Below are positions 26,526-34,607 of a stretch of DNA of 64,000 nt, in pieces. Origin of the DNA: Chromobacterium haemolyticum (lineage in GTDB: Bacteria; Pseudomonadota; Gammaproteobacteria; Burkholderiales; Chromobacteriaceae); assembly GCF_002081825.1 (NCBI RefSeq), contig NZ_MUKU01000003.1, forward strand, positions 171,788 to 235,787. The letters are read 5' to 3'. A program made the translations under genes and the position numbers. The notes beneath the pieces were generated by a model. That model made no database searches. It had not been told where the DNA came from and saw only the letters and a program-made list of their open reading frames with translations. Numbering within the stretch: position 1 is the first letter of the stretch; every line of letters starts with the position of its first letter.

Positions 26526-26554
26526 TAAACGGGAGCCCCGACGGCTCCCGTTTA
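26526..26554 (-). terminator. Hairpin between the ParA-like gene and guaC
   Basis: TAAACGGGAGCC / GGCTCCCGTTTA, perfect 12-bp stem with a 5-base loop. On the minus strand it is followed by TATATTT, a poor U tract, so it is a probable terminator for the ParA-like gene; a role as guaC leader structure is possible. Confidence 0.55.
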
Positions 26555-26662
26555 CAGTGTCCCCTGCGACGCCTCGCTTGGCTCGCACGCACTTACCGGC
26601 ACACCTTACGCCGCCGGTTTCTTCACGTCAAGCCATTTTATTTCAGATCAAGACAAAACTTT

Positions 26663-27310
26663 TCACTTGTCGCACCAGCTTTCGTCTTCCTCGCCCAGCC
26701 AGTTGAGCAGCGGCTGCCAGGCTTCGCGGTCGCGCTGGGTGCGCGACGCCGGCAGGTCGAACAGAGACAGCCCGCTGGAAGCCGCCTGAACGTAAAGTTG
26801 GGTGTCGCGCAGCCAGGTCAATACCGGCACTTCGTGGTCCGCCAGAAATTTCTCCAGCTCGCGCGCGGAGCGGGTCCGCGGGTCCACCCGCATGCCCACC
26901 ACCGCCATGAAGGCCTTGTTCTTCCGGATGGCCTTCTCTTCCAGCAGTTGCTCGAAAAAAGCCTCGCTCGCCCACATATCGAACGGCGACGGCTGAATAG
27001 GCACCAGGATGCGGCTCACCCGGGACACCAGGGCCGCCAGCTTCTTGCCGCGCAGACCCGCCGCGCTGTCCAGCACCACCACCTCGGTGCCCTTGGGCGG
27101 CCGCGCCGCCTCGCCGGCCTTGACCTCCCAGCCGGCGATGGAGGGCAGCGCGGCGTCGCGTTGCGCCAGCCAGCCCAGCGAGGATTGCTGCCGGTCCACA
27201 TCGCCCAGCATCACGCGTTTACCGAGCGCGGCGTAATAGCCGGCCAGATTGGTCGCCAAGGTCGATTTGCCGCTGCCGCCCTTGGGATTGGCTACCAATA
27301 CCGATTGCAC
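26663..27310 (-). CDS. ParA/MinD-family ATPase (orphan)
   Basis: 215 residues, GTG start at 27310 with GGAGG five bases upstream. Deviant Walker A KGGSGKSTLATNLAGYYAAL directly after VLVANP, then DVDRQQSSLGW and VVVLDSAAGLRGKKL (Walker B). No ParB gene or parS-like repeat is adjacent, so this is not a chromosome-partition pair; orphan ParA proteins position cellular complexes or regulate. Divergent from the HAD gene with 103 bp between. Confidence 0.87.
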   Translation of the reverse strand: MQSVLVANPKGGSGKSTLATNLAGYYAALGKRVMLGDVDRQQSSLGWLAQRDAALPSIAGWEVKAGEAARPPKGTEVVVLDSAAGLRGKKLAALVSRVSRILVPIQPSPFDMWASEAFFEQLLEEKAIRKNKAFMAVVGMRVDPRTRSARELEKFLADHEVPVLTWLRDTQLYVQAASSGLSLFDLPASRTQRDREAWQPLLNWLGEEDESWCDK

Positions 27311-27413
27311 ATCCGCCTCCTCTGCCGTTTGCGATGGCACACTATACCAGAGGGGGAGCGCTTGCCGCAGCCGGGCTATCGGGGTAAGGTCGAAGCCCGG
27401 AAAAGGAGCCCGC

Positions 27414-28082
27414 ATGCCGCAAAACTATGACGCCATTCTGTTCGACATGGATGGTTTGATGATAGACACCGAAAGAATTTCCATGGAGTCCTGGCGCCGC
27501 GCCGCCGATGAACTGGACATGACGCTCAGCGATCAGCTGCTGCTGGACATGGTGGGCCTGTCCATGCGCCGCTGCACCGAATTCCTCAGCGAAAGGCTGG
27601 GCAGCCAAGAGGACGCCGTCGCGCTGCAGAACGTGGGCCGCAGGCATTACTGGCAGATGCTGGAGCATGAAGAGATTCCGCTGAAGCGCGGCATCGAGGC
27701 ACTGTTGAACTGGGCGCTCGCGCAGGGCCTGCCGCGCGCGGTGGCCACGTCCACCCAGCGCCAACTGGCGGACATCAAGCTGGGCCGCACCGGGCTCTCG
27801 CGTTATTTCGACACCGTGGTGGCCGGCGACGAAGTGGCCCACACCAAGCCGGCGCCGGACGTCTACCTGGCCGCCGCGCGCAAGCTAGGCGTCGACCCCC
27901 TGCGCTGCGTAGTGCTTGAGGACTCGATCTACGGCCTGCATGCCGGCGTTGCCGCCGGCATGCGCGTGATTCTGGTGCCGGACCTGGTCACCCCGCCGGC
28001 GGACCAGACCCATCACGCGCTGGCGGTGTGCCAGGACCTGCATCAGGCCCTGGACGTGCTGCGACAGTTGGCCGACGTTTAG
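27414..28082 (+). CDS. HAD-superfamily phosphatase (beta-phosphoglucomutase-like)
   Basis: 222 residues, AAAAGGAG before ATG 27414. HAD motif I FDMDGLMIDTE, motif II ATSTQ, motif III Lys in HTKPAPDVYLAAAR and motif IV VLEDSIYGLHAGVAAGMRV. Cap type C1. Acts on small phosphorylated substrates; the exact one is not evident. A short repeat copy (C) follows the stop. Confidence 0.88.
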   Translation: MPQNYDAILFDMDGLMIDTERISMESWRRAADELDMTLSDQLLLDMVGLSMRRCTEFLSERLGSQEDAVALQNVGRRHYWQMLEHEEIPLKRGIEALLNWALAQGLPRAVATSTQRQLADIKLGRTGLSRYFDTVVAGDEVAHTKPAPDVYLAAARKLGVDPLRCVVLEDSIYGLHAGVAAGMRVILVPDLVTPPADQTHHALAVCQDLHQALDVLRQLADV

Positions 28083-28142
28083 CGCCTGTTCACGATCTTG
28101 CGCGGCCTCGCGCTGGCCCGCGAGATCGTTAATGGGTTCTAG
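28081..28142. repeat. Intergenic inverted-repeat element, short copy C
   Basis: TGTTCACGATCTTGCGCGG and CCCGCGAGATCGTTAATGGG form an imperfect inverted repeat of about 60 bp between two convergent genes. Same termini as copies A and B but without their interior; could act as a bidirectional terminator. Confidence 0.65.
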
Positions 28143-28153
28143 AGCCTGTTTTC

Positions 28154-29083
28154 TCAGCCGTGACCGCGGATGCGCGCGACCAGCTCGTCGCGCACGTCAT
28201 CAGCCTGGTCATTGCCCACCTGGCAAGTGCCGGCCGCCTCGTGACCGCCTCCGCCGTACTGCAGCATCAGCGCGCCGACATTGGTGCGCGAGCTGCGGTT
28301 AATGATGGACTTGCCCACCGCGAACACCGTGTTCTGGCGATTGACGCCCCATAGCTGATGAATGGAGATGTTGCAGTCCGGGAACAGCGCGTAAATCATG
28401 AAGCGGTTGGTCGGGTGAATCACATCTTCATGCAGCAGATTCAACACCACCAGGTTGCCATAGACGCGGGAACAGCGCCGGATCTGCTCCTTGGCCAGCG
28501 CCTCGTGTTTGGCGTACAACTCCACGCGCTCCTGCACGTCCGGCAGGGCCAGAATCTGATCGATGCTGTGATCGCGGCAATAACGGATCAAGTCCAGCAT
28601 CAGCTGATAATTGCTGATGCGGAACTCCTTGAAGCGTCCCAGGCCCGTGCGCGCGTCCATCAGGTAATTGAGCAGCACCCAGCCAGAGGGGTGCAGCACT
28701 TCCTGCAAGGAGTACTGCGCGGAATCGGCCTTGTCCACCGCCTCCATCATTTCGTCGCTGATCTTGGGAAACGCCTGCTTGCCGCCGAAATGGTTGTACA
28801 CCACCCGCGCCGCCGACGGCGCCTTGGGGTCTATCACGTAATTGTCCGCGCTGGAGTTGCGCAGGGTTTCGGAAAGATGGTGATCGACGACCAGATGCGC
28901 CGCCGCCAAGTACGGCAGGTTGGTGGTGATGTCGTTCTCGGTGATCTCCACCTTGCCGTCCTGCATGTCCTTGGGGTGGGCAAACTTGATCTCGTTGATC
29001 AGATTCAGCTCGTTGAGCAGCACCGCGCACACCAGTCCGTCGAAATCGCTGCGCGTCACCAGGCGATATTGCTGTTGCGACAT
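28154..29083 (-). CDS. DHH-family phosphoesterase
   Basis: 309 residues. DHH motif SDFDGLVCAVLLNEL and VVDHHLSETLRN give the metal-binding Asp and His residues; the C-terminal DHHA1 motif is LQYGGGGHEAAGTCQVGND. Family members hydrolyse phosphodiester or phosphoanhydride bonds (nanoRNA, cyclic dinucleotides, polyphosphate). Length is in the range of NrnA-like and exopolyphosphatase-like proteins but no substrate can be assigned. Confidence 0.88.
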   Translation of the reverse strand: MSQQQYRLVTRSDFDGLVCAVLLNELNLINEIKFAHPKDMQDGKVEITENDITTNLPYLAAAHLVVDHHLSETLRNSSADNYVIDPKAPSAARVVYNHFGGKQAFPKISDEMMEAVDKADSAQYSLQEVLHPSGWVLLNYLMDARTGLGRFKEFRISNYQLMLDLIRYCRDHSIDQILALPDVQERVELYAKHEALAKEQIRRCSRVYGNLVVLNLLHEDVIHPTNRFMIYALFPDCNISIHQLWGVNRQNTVFAVGKSIINRSSRTNVGALMLQYGGGGHEAAGTCQVGNDQADDVRDELVARIRGHG

Positions 29084-29141
29084 GAGTTCCCTCTCTCCAG
29101 CGTAAAGGGCCGGCGCGGCCCCGCCCGCGCCGTACGGCGCC

Positions 29142-29729
29142 TCAGTCGGCCGGCGACACCTCCAGCGCGCCGGCCATCCCGTCCGTCAACGCCGCCAACA
29201 GGGCCTCCGCCTCGGCAAGGGGCAAGCTCAGCCTCAAGCTCACCCGCTCGCCGTAACAGGGGGCCGACACCGGCACCCCCAGTTCCTGGCATAAATGGCG
29301 CAGCCGCGCCTCGCCGGCGAAATCCACCGTCGCCTCGTAATCTCCGCGCGGCACCACCGCCACCAGGCAGGCCGCGTCCATCGCGGCGTTAACAGCTTGA
29401 GTGTAGGCTCTGACCAAGCCGCCCGCACCCAATTTAATTCCGCCGAAATAACGCACCACCACCGCCAGCACATCGCAGACGTCCTTGTGCCTAAGCACGT
29501 TGTACATTGGCCGCGCCGCGGTGCCGGAAGGTTCGCCGTCGTCGTCCAGCATGGAGTCCGCGCCGCACAGCAGCACCGCGCAGTAATGACGCGCGTCCGG
29601 CCATTGGGCGCGAATCTCCGCCAGCCGGGCCAGCGCCTCCTCCCGGCTGCTCACCGCTTGCACGATGCCGATGAAACGGCTCTTCTTGATTTCAACCTCG
29701 GCCTGCGCCAACGCTTGCAAATGGAACAT
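29142..29729 (-). CDS. IMPACT/YigZ-family protein
   Basis: 195 residues from ATG 29729 with GGATGG upstream. EIKKSRFIGIVQAVSSREEA, DDGEPSGTAARPMYNVL and VVVRYFGGIKLGAGGLVRAY are hallmark motifs of the UPF0029/IMPACT N-terminal domain, followed by a DUF1949 ferredoxin-like domain. Function in bacteria unclear; eukaryotic IMPACT regulates translation control kinase GCN2. In the same direction as the DHH gene. Confidence 0.9.
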   Translation of the reverse strand: MFHLQALAQAEVEIKKSRFIGIVQAVSSREEALARLAEIRAQWPDARHYCAVLLCGADSMLDDDGEPSGTAARPMYNVLRHKDVCDVLAVVVRYFGGIKLGAGGLVRAYTQAVNAAMDAACLVAVVPRGDYEATVDFAGEARLRHLCQELGVPVSAPCYGERVSLRLSLPLAEAEALLAALTDGMAGALEVSPAD

Positions 29730-29846
29730 TCCATCCCTCTGGCTGTCTGAAGGGGTGGATTGTACCCCTATCGCCGGCAAAGCACCGGGGCAAGCACTAC
29801 AATGAAAACGGGAATGCGCCTTGTTCACCTTAAAGGAGCCAAAGCC

Positions 29847-29975
29847 ATGATCATCCTGCTCGTCGTGCTTGCATCGCTGCTTGCCGTAATCTGGGTCATG
29901 CTGGACAAATTCTGGCTGGATGATGAGGAAGAGGCTCGCCTGTCCCATTATCTGCCGGACAAGGATCATGTCTGA
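29847..29975 (+). CDS. Small single-membrane-segment protein
   Basis: 42 residues from ATG 29847, with AAAGGAG nine bases upstream. One hydrophobic segment (MIILLVVLASLLAVIWVML) followed by a charged acidic tail (DKFWLDDEEEARLSHYLPDK). No family recognised. An in-frame ATG at 29802 could extend it by 15 residues. Its stop abuts repeat copy D. Confidence 0.65.
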   Translation: MIILLVVLASLLAVIWVMLDKFWLDDEEEARLSHYLPDKDHV

Positions 29976-30024
29976 GAACCGGTTCAGGGTCTCGCGAGCA
30001 AGAGCGAGGCCGTAAACCGGTTCT
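29975..30024. repeat. Intergenic inverted-repeat element, short copy D
   Basis: AGAACCGGTT ... AACCGGTTCT terminal arms, with inner GGGTCTCGC and GCGAGGCC, about 50 bp. It starts on the stop codon of the small membrane-protein gene. Related to copies A-C and E by the AnnnGGTT/CGTAAAC-type ends. Confidence 0.6.
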
Positions 30025-30044
30025 AGGCGTTCGCCTGTTTTTTT
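30025..30044 (+). terminator. Short terminator after repeat copy D
   Basis: AGGCG-TT-CGCCT hairpin followed by G and seven T residues. Together with copy D it would end the transcript of the 42-residue gene. Confidence 0.6.
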
Positions 30045-30122
30045 GACGGTCGACGCCCGCTCGCTTGTCATTCCGCGGCGATGGCATGAAAATGAGCGCT
30101 TCAATTTGACAAGGGCATTGTT

Positions 30123-30557
30123 TTGCCGCTAACCGCCATCTGGATTGCCAGCGCGCTGATCGCGCTGATCGCCGAGTTCTACTCCGGCACCTTTTACCTG
30201 CTGGTCGTCGCCGTCGCCATGTTGTGCGGCGGCGCCTCCGCCTGGTTGGGCGCGCCCGAAGCCAGCCAATACGTGATCGCCAGCATCGCCGGTGTAGCCG
30301 GCGTAGCGCTGGTATACGGCTACAAACGCCGGCATCCGTCCCTCCCCGCCCAGCCGCAGGCCGACGACCCGGACCTGGGCCAGCCGGTGCAAATCCTCCA
30401 CGCCTCCCCCGCCGGCCATGTCCGCGTGCAATACCGCGGCGCGGCCTGGGACGCGTCTCCCGTCGACGGCGCCGCGCTGGAAGACGGCGCCACCGCCTAC
30501 ATCGTCGGCCGCGACGGCAATCTGCTCAAAATCAGTTCAACCCAACCGGAACAATAA
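30123..30557 (+). CDS. NfeD-family membrane protein
   Basis: 144 residues, TTG start with AAGG eight bases upstream. Three membrane segments in residues 4-80 (TAIWIASALIALIAEFYSGT first), then a C-terminal OB-fold-like NfeD domain (LGQPVQILHASPAGHVRVQY). NfeD short forms partner with SPFH proteins such as the one encoded 5 bp downstream; together they form membrane microdomain complexes. Confidence 0.85.
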   Translation: MPLTAIWIASALIALIAEFYSGTFYLLVVAVAMLCGGASAWLGAPEASQYVIASIAGVAGVALVYGYKRRHPSLPAQPQADDPDLGQPVQILHASPAGHVRVQYRGAAWDASPVDGAALEDGATAYIVGRDGNLLKISSTQPEQ

Positions 30558-30562
30558 GACCC

Positions 30563-31507
30563 ATGGAACTCCTGCCCCTGATCCTGCTCGCCGCCGTCAT
30601 CGTCTTCGTGTTCAAATCGCTGGCGGTGGTGCCGCAACAGAACGCCTTCATCGTCGAACGCCTCGGCCGCTATCACGGCACCCTCGCGCCCGGCCTCAAC
30701 ATCATCATTCCCTTCATCGACCGCATCGCCTACAAGCACAGCCTGAAGGAAGTGCCGCTGGACGTGCCCAGCCAGGTCTGCATCACCCGCGACAACACTC
30801 AGCTGAAAGTGGACGGCATTCTCTACTTTCAGGTGACCGACGCCCAGCGCGCCTCCTACGGCACCAGCAATTTCATCATCGCCATCACCCAGCTGTCGCA
30901 AACCACGCTGCGCTCGGTGATCGGCAAGATGGAACTGGACAAGACCTTCGAGGAACGCGACGAGATCAACCAGACCGTGGTGGCCGCTCTGGACGAGGCC
31001 GCGATCAACTGGGGCGTCAAAGTGCTGCGCTATGAGATCAAGGACCTGGTGCCGCCGCAGGACATCCTGCATGCGATGCAGGCGCAAATCACCGCGGAAC
31101 GGGAAAAGCGCGCGCGCATTGCCCAGTCCGAGGGCTTAAAAATGGAGCAGATCAACCTGGCCAACGGCGCGCGCGAGGCCGCGATCCAAAAATCCCAGGG
31201 CGAGATGCAAGCCACCATCAACAACTCCGAGGGCGACAAACAGGCCGCCATCAACAAAGCGCTGGGCGAGGCCGAAGCGCTGCGCCTGGTGGCGGACGCC
31301 ACCGCCGACGCGATCAAGCGCGTGGCCAGCTCCATCCACACCGAGGGCGGCCTGGAAGCGGTCAACCTGAAAGTGGCCGAGCAATACGTAGCCGCCTTCG
31401 GCAAGCTGGCCAAGGAAAACAACACCATCATCCTGCCGGCCAACGTGGCCGACGTAAGCTCGCTGGTAGCCAGCGCGATGAGCGTGGTCAAGCAGACCCA
31501 GCGCTGA
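30563..31507 (+). CDS. SPFH/Band 7 protein (QmcA/paraslipin-like)
   Basis: 314 residues. One N-terminal membrane segment (LLPLILLAAVIVFVFKSLAV), SPFH domain from VVPQQNAFIVERLGRYHGTL to DLVPPQDILHAMQAQITAER, then an Ala/Glu/Gln-rich coiled coil (about 195-265) and the C-terminal segment IILPANVADVSSLVASAM. Stomatin-type scaffold oligomer of the inner membrane. Pairs with nfeD in one operon. No ribosome site of note beyond AATAAGA. Confidence 0.93.
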   Translation: MELLPLILLAAVIVFVFKSLAVVPQQNAFIVERLGRYHGTLAPGLNIIIPFIDRIAYKHSLKEVPLDVPSQVCITRDNTQLKVDGILYFQVTDAQRASYGTSNFIIAITQLSQTTLRSVIGKMELDKTFEERDEINQTVVAALDEAAINWGVKVLRYEIKDLVPPQDILHAMQAQITAEREKRARIAQSEGLKMEQINLANGAREAAIQKSQGEMQATINNSEGDKQAAINKALGEAEALRLVADATADAIKRVASSIHTEGGLEAVNLKVAEQYVAAFGKLAKENNTIILPANVADVSSLVASAMSVVKQTQR

Positions 31508-31524
31508 AGGCGCTGCCTTGCAAC

Positions 31525-31558
31525 AGGCTCGCCCCGCGCGCGAACGCCGGGCGAGCCT
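31525..31558 (+). terminator. Hairpin after the SPFH gene
   Basis: AGGCTCGCCC / GGGCGAGCCT, perfect 10-bp stem with a 14-base loop, 18 bp after the stop. No T run follows, so termination is plausible but not certain. Confidence 0.5.
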
Positions 31559-31629
31559 CCGTTTCACATTGAACTCTTCAACCCTTGCCCGGCTTGAATA
31601 TCCGCCGGGCCGCCCCCATAATCGTGCGC

Positions 31630-32163
31630 ATGAAATTCTTCACTGATCTATTTCCCGTCGTCCTGTTCTTCGCCACTTACTGGCTGAGCCGCGACATGTT
31701 CATCGCCACCGGCGTCGCCATCGTCGCCACCACCTTGCTGGTGGGCTGGGCCTGGCTGCGCCACCGCAAGGTAGACACCATGCAGTGGGTCAGCCTGGGC
31801 CTGATCGTGGTGCTGGGCGGCGCCACCCTGCTGCTGCACGACAAGCACTTCATCATGTGGAAGCCCACCGTGCTGTACTGGGTGATGGGCGCCGGCCTGC
31901 TGATCAGCGACTTCCTGGGCAAAAACGGCCTGAAGCTGATGATGGGCCAACAGTTGCAGCTCCCGGCGCCGGTATGGCGCAAGCTGACCTGGGCCTGGGT
32001 GGGCTTCTTCGCCTTCATGGGCGCGCTCAATCTATTCGTCGCCTATCGCTTCAGCGAAGACGTATGGGTCAATTTCAAACTGTTTGGCGGCCTGGGCCTG
32101 ATGCTCGGCTTCGTCATCGCCCAAAGCCTGTTCCTCTCCAAATACATTGAGGAAAAGAAATAA
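31630..32163 (+). CDS. yciB: Inner membrane septation protein A (YciB family)
   Basis: 177 residues from ATG 31630. Five membrane segments; [40 protein letters not shown] and [20 protein letters not shown] are YciB/IspZ signatures. Needed for normal septation and envelope integrity in several bacteria. Its stop TAA shares one base with the ATG of the YciI gene, and bolA and a parvulin gene follow, an arrangement widely conserved in betaproteobacteria. Confidence 0.93.
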   Translation: MKFFTDLFPVVLFFATYWLSRDMFIATGVAIVATTLLVGWAWLRHRKVDTMQWVSLGLIVVLGGATLLLHDKHFIMWKPTVLYWVMGAGLLISDFLGKNGLKLMMGQQLQLPAPVWRKLTWAWVGFFAFMGALNLFVAYRFSEDVWVNFKLFGGLGLMLGFVIAQSLFLSKYIEEKK

Positions 32164-32465
32164 TGCTTTACGCCATCATCGGCCAAGATCATGAAGATTC
32201 GCTGCCGCGCCGGCTGGAGGCCCGCCCGGCCCATCTGGCCCGCTTGCAGGCGCTGCAGGACGCCGGCCGCCTAGTGCTGGCCGGCCCCTGTCCCGCCATC
32301 GACAGCGTCAGCCCCGGCCCCGCCGGTTTCAGCGGCAGCCTGATCGTCGCCGAGTTCGAATCGCTGGACGCCGCCCAGGCCTGGGCCGACGCGGATCCCT
32401 ACGTGGCGGCCGGCGTCTACGCCGGCGTCAGCGTCAAACCCTTCCTCAAGGTGTTTCCGCAATGA
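32163..32465 (+). CDS. YciI-family protein
   Basis: 100 residues, ferredoxin-like fold. [33 protein letters not shown] and [20 protein letters not shown] carry the conserved His and Asp residues of the family. Often encoded next to yciB, as here. Enzymatic role unknown. Overlaps bolA by four bases. Confidence 0.92.
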   Translation: MLYAIIGQDHEDSLPRRLEARPAHLARLQALQDAGRLVLAGPCPAIDSVSPGPAGFSGSLIVAEFESLDAAQAWADADPYVAAGVYAGVSVKPFLKVFPQ

Positions 32466-32728
32466 GCGCCACGGTTGAACTCCTCAGCGCCGCCTTGCAA
32501 GCCTTAACGCCGGAACACCTGGACATTCAGGACGACAGCGCGCTGCACGCCGGCCACGCCGGCGCGCGCGACGGCGGCGGGCATTACACGCTAACCATCG
32601 TCAGCGCCCGTTTTCAGGGGCTGAGCCGCGTGCATCGCCACCGGCTGATCTACGAAACGCTGGGCGACTTGATGCAAACCAAGGTGCACGCTCTGGCCAT
32701 CAGAGCGTTCACGCCTGAAGAAATCTGA
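32462..32728 (+). CDS. bolA: BolA-family protein
   Basis: 88 residues, start overlaps the YciI stop (ATGA). BolA motif: [20 protein letters not shown] then [11 protein letters not shown]. The invariant His pair near RVHRHR is present. BolA proteins bind [2Fe-2S] clusters together with monothiol glutaredoxins and affect cell shape and iron regulation. Could equally be named ibaG; the length and the [13 protein letters not shown] spelling favour BolA. Confidence 0.88.
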   Translation: MSATVELLSAALQALTPEHLDIQDDSALHAGHAGARDGGGHYTLTIVSARFQGLSRVHRHRLIYETLGDLMQTKVHALAIRAFTPEEI

Positions 32729-32753
32729 CTTGATTCCATCCAAGGGGTACCCC

Positions 32754-33542
32754 ATGAAGCTTTCCCGCATCGCCGCCGTCGTGCTGGCCGCCACCATCGC
32801 CCTGCCCGCCGCCGCGGAATCCATCGCCGTGGTCAACGGCGCAGCCATCGACAAGAAAGAACTGGACGCCGCAGTCGCCAACATCGTGCAAAGCAGCGGC
32901 GGCAAGGCCCAGGACAACCCGGAATTGCGCGAGCAGTTGAAAACATCGCTGATCACCCGCGAAGTCATCCTGCAGGAAGCCCGCAAGCGCCAGCTGGACA
33001 AGCAGCCGCTGTTCACCCAGCGCCTGGACGACATCCGCAATGAAATGCTGCGCGAAGCGCTGTTCGCCGACATCGCCAAACAAGCGCCGGTGAGCGAGAC
33101 CCAGATCAAGAGCGTCTACGACAAACTCGCCGCCCAACAGGCCGGCAGCAAGGAGATCCACGCGCGCCAGATCACGCTGAAGAGCGAGGCCGACGCGCAA
33201 AAAGCGATCGCCGATCTGAAAAAAGGCGCCAAGTTCGACGAACTGGTGAAAACCCGCTCCATCGACCCCAACGCCAAGCAAAGCAACGGCGAAATGGGCT
33301 GGGGCAACCTCAACCGCATGGACCCGCCGCTGGCCGCCGCGCTGAAAGACATCCGCAAAGGCCAGACCAGCAGCAAGCCGTACCAGTCCCCGCTGGGCTG
33401 GCACGTGTTCAAGGTGGAAGACATTCGTGACGCCAAGCTTCCGTCGCTGGATGAGGCCAAGCCGCAAATCGGCCGCCAACTGCAAGAAGAAGCCATCGCC
33501 AAGGCAGTGGAAGACCTGCGCGCCAAGGCCAAGATCCAATAA
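32754..33542 (+). CDS. Periplasmic parvulin-type peptidyl-prolyl isomerase (first of tandem pair)
   Basis: 262 residues from ATG 32754, signal peptide KLSRIAAVVLAATIALPAAA. SurA-like N-terminal helical chaperone region, then a PpiC domain: EIHARQITLKSEADAQKAIA, NGEMGWGNLNRMDPPLAAAL and YQSPLGWHVFKVEDIRDAKL. Assists folding of exported proteins. Directly followed by a paralogue. Confidence 0.92.
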   Translation: MKLSRIAAVVLAATIALPAAAESIAVVNGAAIDKKELDAAVANIVQSSGGKAQDNPELREQLKTSLITREVILQEARKRQLDKQPLFTQRLDDIRNEMLREALFADIAKQAPVSETQIKSVYDKLAAQQAGSKEIHARQITLKSEADAQKAIADLKKGAKFDELVKTRSIDPNAKQSNGEMGWGNLNRMDPPLAAALKDIRKGQTSSKPYQSPLGWHVFKVEDIRDAKLPSLDEAKPQIGRQLQEEAIAKAVEDLRAKAKIQ

Positions 33543-33568
33543 ACCAAACCTTCAGGACACCTAAGAAT

Positions 33569-34351
33569 ATGCGTAAACTCCTGCTGACCAGCGCCCTCGT
33601 CGCCGCCTTCGCCGGCAGCGCCATCGTGGTTGCCGGCCCGGTCGTCAACGGCCAGGCCATCTCCGACGCCCGCATCGACGCCGTGGTCAAGATGATGGAA
33701 GCCCAGGGCCAGCCGGCCAACCCGCAAGCGCGCGACATGGTCAAGGATCAACTGGTCACCGCCGAAGTGCTGCGCCAGGAAGCCGTGAAGAAGGGTCTGG
33801 ACAAGTCGCCGGAATTCGCCGCCGAACTGGCCAATATGCAAGCAATGGCGCTGGCCAACCGCCTGATCAAGGACTATGAAAAGTCCAACCCGGTCAGCGA
33901 CGCCGACCTGAAAGCCGAATACGACAAGCTGGTGGCCAGCGTGCCGGAAACCAAGCAATACCACGCTCGCCATATCCTGGTGAAAACCGAAGCCGAAGCC
34001 AAGGCGGTGATCGACGCGCTGAAGAAAGGCAAGTCCTTCGACAAGCTTGCCAAGGAGAAGTCCCAGGATCCGGGCAGCAAGGACAAGGGCGGCGATCTGG
34101 ACTGGCAGGAAGCCGGCTCCTTCGTAGCGCCGTTCTCCGAAGCCATGACCAAGCTGTCCAAGGGCGAAGTGACCGCCAAACCGGTGAAAACCGAGTTCGG
34201 CTGGCACGTGATCAAGCTGGACGACGCCCGCGTGCAACGCAATGTGCCGGCGCTGGACGACATCCGCCCGCAACTGACCCAGCGCATCATGGGCGGCCGC
34301 GTGGAAAAGCTGATCGCCGAGCTCAAAGCCAAGGCGCAAATCCAGAAGTAA
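33569..34351 (+). CDS. Periplasmic parvulin-type peptidyl-prolyl isomerase (second of tandem pair)
   Basis: 260 residues with a signal peptide (KLLLTSALVAAFAGSAIVVA). Same layout as the preceding gene: VVNGQAISDARIDAVVKMME, then QYHARHILVKTEAEAKAVID, SKDKGGDLDWQEAGSFVAPF and FGWHVIKLDDAR. The two probably arose by duplication; the second keeps the more canonical HARHILVKTE start of the PpiC domain. Ends in a strong terminator. Confidence 0.93.
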   Translation: MRKLLLTSALVAAFAGSAIVVAGPVVNGQAISDARIDAVVKMMEAQGQPANPQARDMVKDQLVTAEVLRQEAVKKGLDKSPEFAAELANMQAMALANRLIKDYEKSNPVSDADLKAEYDKLVASVPETKQYHARHILVKTEAEAKAVIDALKKGKSFDKLAKEKSQDPGSKDKGGDLDWQEAGSFVAPFSEAMTKLSKGEVTAKPVKTEFGWHVIKLDDARVQRNVPALDDIRPQLTQRIMGGRVEKLIAELKAKAQIQK

Positions 34352-34376
34352 GCCGCGCGCCGCGGCAAAGCAGACC

Positions 34377-34400
34377 AAGCGGACCCCGGTCCGCTTTTTT
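34377..34400 (+). terminator. Rho-independent terminator after the parvulin pair
   Basis: AAGCGGACC-CC-GGTCCGCTT, 9-bp stem with T6, 25 bp after the stop. Confidence 0.9.
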
Positions 34401-34607
34401 CATACCTCTCGCATAAGCGACGCCGCCAGGCCGCGCCCCTGCCCGCCTTGCCGTCGCACCGCCTCATGCCCATGGTTTTTCCGCAAGATCGCAAAAACGT
34501 CTCCAAAAGTTTTATCCGCTGTCCTATAAGTAATTATTCACTTTTTGATCACTTCATAAATATATTAAATTGGAAGCACCACAATAAAGTCACCACGGGA
34601 CAAACTG

